This document shows, one piece after another, positions 59,782 to 64,000 of a DNA stretch of 64,000 bases (the first letter of the stretch is position 1; each line of letters begins with the position of its first letter). The DNA comes from Hyphomicrobiales bacterium (lineage in GTDB: Bacteria > Pseudomonadota > Alphaproteobacteria > Rhizobiales > Rhizobiaceae). Under the pieces are notes generated by a model. It searched no databases, was not told the DNA's origin, and was given only the letters and a program-made list of their open reading frames with translations. Location of the stretch: the NCBI GenBank assembly GCA_900472295.1, contig UCIA01000030.1:122150-186149 (forward strand), in the 5' to 3' direction. The translations under genes and the position numbers were made by a program.

Positions 59782-59804
59782 AGCCCAGGGGTGGGCTTTT
59801 TGTT
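59782..59804 (+). terminator. Rho-independent-terminator-like hairpin on the plus strand
   Basis: Arms AGCCCA (59782-59787) and TGGGCT (59792-59797) with a GGGG loop, followed by TTTTTGTT. The T-run is on the plus strand, so it would stop plus transcripts, although it lies between a divergent pair (LOG minus, LysM plus). Confidence 0.65.
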
Positions 59805-59860
59805 GTCGGTGCTGGCAAAACACGCTAGACCGGCTTTAGGTGGCTAAGGGGCAGGGAAAT

Positions 59861-61531
59861 ATGGCAATTAATCCTTTGAAGGTGTTTCTGTTCGCGGCTG
59901 GTGGGACCGTCGCGGCCGTCGGAACGGCCTATGTATCGGGTGCACTCGACCCGTATCTCAATCCCACGCCCCCGGCGGAGATTGCAGCGCTGACGCCGCC
60001 GGCTGACAAGCCGGCCGATCCGGGGACCGAGGGACGGCTGCCGCCGGCGCCTGCCGCACCCACCGATGCCAAGGCTCCGGTAGCACCTGCGCCTGCCGAC
60101 GCAACGGCTCCCACGACCGAAGCTGCGGCTCCGGCGACACCCGCCGCGCCGGCAGCGCCAGCTGTTGCCCCGGCAACTCCAGCACCGGCCGGCCCGATTG
60201 CGCCGAGCTTCGATGTCGTGCGCGTCGAAGGCAACGGCTCGATCGTCATTGCCGGCAATGCGGCGCCCAATGCCAAGGTCGAGATCCTCAACGGCTCGAC
60301 AGTGCTCGGCTCGACGGTTGCTGGCCCCGATGGCGCCTTCGTCATCGTGCTCGACGATCCGCTGAAGCCCGGCGACTATACGATTGCACTGCGCCAGACG
60401 GCCGGCGATGTCGTTACGCCTTCAGTACAGACCGCCGTTGTTTCGGTGCCCAAGGACGCCACCGGCCAGGTGCTGGCAATGGTTGAGGAGCCGGGCAAGC
60501 CTGCCGAACTGCTCTCCGTTCCGGCGCCTGAGACCAAGCCTGCGGCGCCGGCCGCCGGCGACCAGGCTGCCGCCCCAGCCGCCGAGGCGCCTGCTGCGGC
60601 TGCACCCGCACCAGCTGTCGCCGCGGCAGCACCTGCTGCTCCGGCTGAAACCGCGCCTGCCGCTCCGGCGGTGGAAGCTGCAGCGGCCCCCGCCGCACCA
60701 GCCCCGGCATCGCCGCCGGCTGCGGCTGTGGCCGCACCCAAGATCGTCGTCGAGGCGGTCGAGATCGACGGCAACAAGATCTTCGTCGCTGGCCTCGCCG
60801 ATGCCGGCCGCAAGGTGCGCGCTTACGCCAACGACATCCTGCTGGGTGATGCACAGACCTCGCCCGATGGCCATTTCCTGGTCGAGGCGACGCGCGACAT
60901 CCCGGTCGGCAGCTACACCATCCATGTCGACGGTCTCGATGCCGACGGCGTCAAAGTGGTGGCCCGCGCCGCCGTGCCGTTCGAGCGCGAACCCGGCGAA
61001 GCGATCGCCGCCGTAGCCCCCGCTGAGACCAAGCCGGCCGAAGCAAAACCGGCTGAAGTGAAGCCAGCAGCGCCGGCTGCTGCCGAAGCACCGGCCGCTC
61101 CGGCTCCCGCAGCGCCAGCCACTGTGGCGGCCGCCCCGGCAGAACCCGCACCGGCTCCTGCCGCACCAGCGGCTGAAGCACCGGCCCCAGCGATTGCCGA
61201 AGCACCGGCTGCGCCAGCCGCGGAGGCTCCGGCCGTGGTCGCGGCGGCGACGCCCGACGTGCCCGAGACCGTATCGCCAAAACTCGAACCTGCCGATGGC
61301 GCCGTCATCATCCGCAAGCACGACACGCTGTGGCGGATCTCGCGCCGCGTCTACGGTCACGGCGTGCGCTTCTCGACCATCTATCTCGCCAACCAGGACC
61401 AGATCAGCGATCCCGATCGCATCTGGCCGGGTCAGGTGTTCAAGGTCCCGGAGAAGTCGAAGGAAGGCGAAGCGGCCGACCTCAAGGCGATGGGCGAGCA
61501 GGCAACGACTGCGCCGGCCAAGACGCAGTAG
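59861..61531 (+). CDS. LysM-domain protein with Ala/Pro-rich linkers and two Ig-like modules
   Basis: A 556-residue protein. The N-terminal hydrophobic segment is MAINPLKVFLFAAGGTVAAV. A low-complexity Ala/Pro/Glu linker leads to a first Ig-like module (about 118-190; VRVEGNGSIVIAGNAAPNAK). A second linker and a second, similar module follow (about 294-375; VVEAVEIDGNKIFVAGLADA). A third linker leads to a C-terminal LysM domain (about 480-532; KHDTLWRISRRVYGHG). LysM binds peptidoglycan or chitin-like glycans. Likely envelope-associated; ATG 59861 has GGGGCAGGG upstream. Confidence 0.85.
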   Translation: MAINPLKVFLFAAGGTVAAVGTAYVSGALDPYLNPTPPAEIAALTPPADKPADPGTEGRLPPAPAAPTDAKAPVAPAPADATAPTTEAAAPATPAAPAAPAVAPATPAPAGPIAPSFDVVRVEGNGSIVIAGNAAPNAKVEILNGSTVLGSTVAGPDGAFVIVLDDPLKPGDYTIALRQTAGDVVTPSVQTAVVSVPKDATGQVLAMVEEPGKPAELLSVPAPETKPAAPAAGDQAAAPAAEAPAAAAPAPAVAAAAPAAPAETAPAAPAVEAAAAPAAPAPASPPAAAVAAPKIVVEAVEIDGNKIFVAGLADAGRKVRAYANDILLGDAQTSPDGHFLVEATRDIPVGSYTIHVDGLDADGVKVVARAAVPFEREPGEAIAAVAPAETKPAEAKPAEVKPAAPAAAEAPAAPAPAAPATVAAAPAEPAPAPAAPAAEAPAPAIAEAPAAPAAEAPAVVAAATPDVPETVSPKLEPADGAVIIRKHDTLWRISRRVYGHGVRFSTIYLANQDQISDPDRIWPGQVFKVPEKSKEGEAADLKAMGEQATTAPAKTQ

Positions 61532-61544
61532 TTTGGCGATTGGC

Positions 61545-61572
61545 CAATCTCCCCCCTCGTGGGGGAGATCGC
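61545..61572. repeat. Intergenic palindromic repeat, partial copy R7
   Basis: Only the hairpin core ATCTCCCCCC..GGGGGAGAT of the R1 family is present, directly downstream of the LysM gene. No inverted partner is seen. Confidence 0.7.
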
Positions 61573-61631
61573 CCATCTACCCATCGGGTTAGCTTGCCTC
61601 TCCCCAGTTCATCGTCTATCGCCGATGAACG

Positions 61632-61961
61632 ATGACCGCCTCCCTCTCCGAACAAGACCACGCACACTGCGCGCCAGCCGCCAGCCGCGCCGTTGCGGCT
61701 CGCTTTGCCGCGCTTTCCCATCCGGCGCGCATCGAGATCCTTAGACATTTGTCGGCCAGCAATTCCTGCTGCTGCCGCGAGGTTGTCGATCACCTCGATC
61801 TGGCGCAGTCGACCGTGTCTCAGCATCTGAAAATCCTGGTGGACGCCGGACTGGTCCGCTTCGAGCCCGATCGCCAGCGCTCGCGCTATCAACTCGACCG
61901 CGCCGCACTGGCCGATGTGTCGGCATCGCTCGCCGCGCTCGTCAATTCCTGCTGCCGCTGA
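61632..61961 (+). CDS. ArsR family regulator with cysteine clusters
   Basis: Winged-helix metal- or redox-responsive repressor of 109 residues. The helix-turn-helix is seen in FAALSHPARIEILRHLSASN and LAQSTVSQHLKILVDAGLVR. Cysteines Cys-Cys-Cys at SNSCCCREVV and Cys-Cys near the C-terminus (NSCCR) could bind soft metals or arsenite. It lies 25 bp before an Atm1-type ABC exporter, a natural partner. The effector is unknown. Confidence 0.88.
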   Translation: MTASLSEQDHAHCAPAASRAVAARFAALSHPARIEILRHLSASNSCCCREVVDHLDLAQSTVSQHLKILVDAGLVRFEPDRQRSRYQLDRAALADVSASLAALVNSCCR

Positions 61962-61986
61962 CCTCCCACCCAAAAGGCAAGACAAG

Positions 61987-63867
61987 TTGGCTGAAAAAAC
62001 CGTTTCCGATAGCTCGACCTTCGGCACATTGCGCAATCTGTGGCCGTACATGTGGCCGGCCGACCGCGCCGATCTCAGAGCCCGCGTCACCTGGGCGACG
62101 CTGCTGCTGGTCGTCGCCAAGCTGACGCTGGTGGCCGGGCCTTACTTCTTCAAATGGGCGACGGATGCGCTCGCCGGTGACGCCAAATCGCCGCCGCCGC
62201 TGCCGTCCTTCCTGCTGGCGCCGGTGGCGCTGGTCATCGCCTACAATGTGCTGCGCCTGGTGCAGCTCGGTTTCAACCAGTTGCGCGATGCGCTGTTTGC
62301 CCGCGTCGGCCAATATGCGGTGCGCCAGCTCGCCTTCCGCACCTTCGTCCACATGCACCAGCTGTCGCTGCGCTTTCACCTCGAGCGGCGCACCGGCGGC
62401 CTGTCGCGCATCATCGAGCGCGGCACCAAGGGCATCGAGACGATCGTGCGCTTCATCATGCTCAACACCGCGCCCACCATCCTCGAATTCGCACTGACCG
62501 CCGGCATCTTCGCCTTCACCTATGGCTGGAAATATGTGGCGGTGGTGGCGCTCACGGTCTGCGTCTATGTCTGGTTCACGGTGCGCGCGAGTGACTGGCG
62601 CATCTCGATCCGCCGCGACATGAACGACAGCGATACCGATGCCAACACCAAGGCGATCGACTCGCTGCTCAATTTCGAGACCGTCAAATATTTCAACAAC
62701 GAGGCCATGGAGGCCGAGCGCTTCGACCGCTCCATGGCGCGCTATGAAATGGCGGCGACCAGGATCTGGACGTCGCTCGGCTGGCTGAATTTTGGCCAGG
62801 GCATCATCTTCGGCCTCGGCACCGTCATCGTCATGTGCATGTCGGCGCTGGAGGTGCAGGCTGGCACGCAGACTGTCGGCGATTTCGTGTTCATCAACGC
62901 CATGCTGATCCAGCTGTCGGTGCCGTTGAATTTCATCGGTTTCATTTACCGCGAAATCCGTCAGGGGCTGACCGACATCGAGCAGATGTTCGACCTGCTC
63001 GACGTGCCGCAGGAGATAACCGATAAGCCCGATGCCAAGCCGCTCGTCGTCTCAGCCGGCAAGGTCGAGTTCCGTGACGTGCATTTTGCCTACGATCCCA
63101 ACCGAAAGATACTGAAGGGCATCTCCTTCGAGGTGCCGGCCGGCAAGACGGTGGCCATTGTCGGCCCGTCGGGTGCGGGCAAATCGACGATCTCGCGGCT
63201 TTTGTTCCGTTTCTACGACGTCCAGGGTGGCCAGGTGCTGATTGACGGCCAGGATGTCCGTGATGTGACGCAGGAAAGCCTGCGCGGCGCGATCGGCATG
63301 GTGCCGCAGGACACGGTGCTGTTCAACGACACCATCGCCTACAACATCCGCTATGGCCGCGTCGGCGCCAGCGAGGAAGATGTCGCAAAGGCCGCCGAAC
63401 TGGCCCAGATCGGCCCGTTCATCGAACGGCTGCCGGAAGGCTATCGCTCGATGGTCGGCGAGCGCGGCCTGAAACTGTCAGGCGGCGAAAAGCAGCGCGT
63501 GGCGATTGCCCGCACCATTTTGAAGGCGCCGCCGATCCTGATGCTCGACGAGGCGACGTCGGCGCTGGACAGCCACACCGAGCAGGAAATCCAGGCCGCC
63601 CTCGATCTGGTCAGCAAGGGCCGCACCACCATCGTCATCGCCCATAGGCTGTCTACGGTGATCACCGCCGACGAGATCATCGTGCTCAAGGACGGCCAGA
63701 TCGCCGAACGCGGCACCCACGCCGAACTGATGCGCCAGCACGGCCTCTACGCCTCGATGTGGGACCGCCAGCGCGAGGCGACCGAAGCCGAAGAGAGGCT
63801 GCGCATTGCGCAGGAAAGCGATGAACTGGGTGTGATTGTGCGCAGGCGCACTCCGGAGGTGAGCTAG
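61987..63867 (+). CDS. Atm1/HMT1-type ABC exporter
   Basis: Half-transporter with fused membrane and ATPase domains, 626 residues. The TM domain is about 30-330. The ATPase has Walker A GPSGAGKST, Q-loop MVPQDTVL, signature LSGGEKQRVAIAR, Walker B ILMLDEATSALD and the H-loop AHRLST. Members export glutathione polysulfide, heavy-metal complexes or Fe-S precursors. TTG 61987 fits the start of conserved sequence (LAEKTVSDSS) after AAGGCAAG; no ATG is available nearby. ArsR upstream suggests metal induction. Confidence 0.88.
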   Translation: MAEKTVSDSSTFGTLRNLWPYMWPADRADLRARVTWATLLLVVAKLTLVAGPYFFKWATDALAGDAKSPPPLPSFLLAPVALVIAYNVLRLVQLGFNQLRDALFARVGQYAVRQLAFRTFVHMHQLSLRFHLERRTGGLSRIIERGTKGIETIVRFIMLNTAPTILEFALTAGIFAFTYGWKYVAVVALTVCVYVWFTVRASDWRISIRRDMNDSDTDANTKAIDSLLNFETVKYFNNEAMEAERFDRSMARYEMAATRIWTSLGWLNFGQGIIFGLGTVIVMCMSALEVQAGTQTVGDFVFINAMLIQLSVPLNFIGFIYREIRQGLTDIEQMFDLLDVPQEITDKPDAKPLVVSAGKVEFRDVHFAYDPNRKILKGISFEVPAGKTVAIVGPSGAGKSTISRLLFRFYDVQGGQVLIDGQDVRDVTQESLRGAIGMVPQDTVLFNDTIAYNIRYGRVGASEEDVAKAAELAQIGPFIERLPEGYRSMVGERGLKLSGGEKQRVAIARTILKAPPILMLDEATSALDSHTEQEIQAALDLVSKGRTTIVIAHRLSTVITADEIIVLKDGQIAERGTHAELMRQHGLYASMWDRQREATEAEERLRIAQESDELGVIVRRRTPEVS

Positions 63868-63878
63868 GCAGTGGAGCG

Positions 63879-63929
63879 CCAATCTCCCCCTTGAGGGGGA
63901 GATGTCGCCGAAGGCGACAGAGGAGGGCG
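63879..63929 (+). repeat. Intergenic palindromic repeat, copy R8
   Basis: Variant of the R1 family: the ATCTCCCCC / GGGGGAGAT core is followed by GTCGCCGAAGGCGACAGAGG in place of the usual tail. It starts 12 bp after the ABC exporter stop. Confidence 0.75.
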
Positions 63930-63987
63930 CCGCGCGTGGAGTGCTAAACCTTCTTCTGGCGCAAGGAGGTCGCGTCCAGTCGAACCG

Positions 63988-64000
63988 ACCCCCTCTGGCC
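63988..64000 (-). repeat. Start of an inverted palindromic repeat copy (cut by window end)
   Basis: CCCCCTCTGGCC at the right edge matches the beginning of an R2-type copy, so R8 again appears to have an inverted partner, completed outside the window. Confidence 0.5.

Overview
The window looks like chromosomal DNA of a high-GC alphaproteobacterium of the order Rhizobiales, most likely Mesorhizobium or a close relative. The grounds are the gene order (slt / dapA-smpB; rpoZ-rsh-pyrE; DUF2062-acpS-lepB-rnc-era ... recO), the long omega subunit, and two kinds of intergenic palindromic repeat that I recognise as common in this group. No tRNA, rRNA, prophage, insertion sequence or CRISPR array was seen.

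Layout. 1-1907: the left-edge end of a nucleoside-type ABC importer (permease and double ATPase, minus strand). 2124-2766: slyX and an orphan anti-sigma-like membrane protein. 3035-6718: lytic transglycosylase, divergent from dapA-smpB. 6805-10197: a small accessory patch with a GH25 muramidase, an EamA exporter with a divergent Lrp regulator, a decayed copy of the 3' end of the GH25 gene, and an AT-richer gene for a membrane-anchored receiver-domain protein. 10245-12998: HxlR regulator with a divergent oxidoreductase, then an NYN-domain protein overlapping a family 5 uracil-DNA glycosylase. 13329-23986: core block for stringent response, pyrimidine synthesis, phospholipid and protein export, RNA processing and repair (rpoZ, rsh, pyrE, acpS, lepB, rnc, era, recO), interrupted by a hicAB toxin-antitoxin pair and a kinase-like gene.

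24017-32060: NUDIX hydrolase, a very large DUF2339 membrane protein, an ECF sigma/anti-sigma operon with a good autoregulatory ECF promoter, and a translationally coupled pair encoding a GNAT/C39-peptidase-like fusion and an RLAN/RimK-type ATP-grasp enzyme. This last pair is my best candidate for a poorly described peptide or protein modification system. 32071-39767: LysR with a divergent desaturase, M20 amidohydrolase with a divergent AraC regulator, a PAS-GGDEF-EAL protein, an HD phosphohydrolase and ygfZ. 39850-44758: a dihydroorotase-like protein lacking one metal-ligand histidine, small periplasmic proteins, NUDIX, SRAP (YedK) and a 51-residue small gene.

45148-51838: cysS, then a tightly coupled run (DUF559, VOC, two GFA proteins, proline iminopeptidase) bounded on both sides by inverted pairs of the palindromic repeat, then a citramalate-synthase family gene and an unknown gene. 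51964-59747: RarD, GST, ZntB, an acetyltransferase-like protein, a diheme cytochrome c, a YCII-type protein, LysR and a LOG protein. 59861-64000: a LysM protein with Ala/Pro-rich linkers, a cysteine-rich ArsR regulator and an Atm1-type ABC exporter. Candidate operators, promoters and hairpins are listed where the sequence shows them. All functional calls rest on reading motifs by eye; no database search was run.
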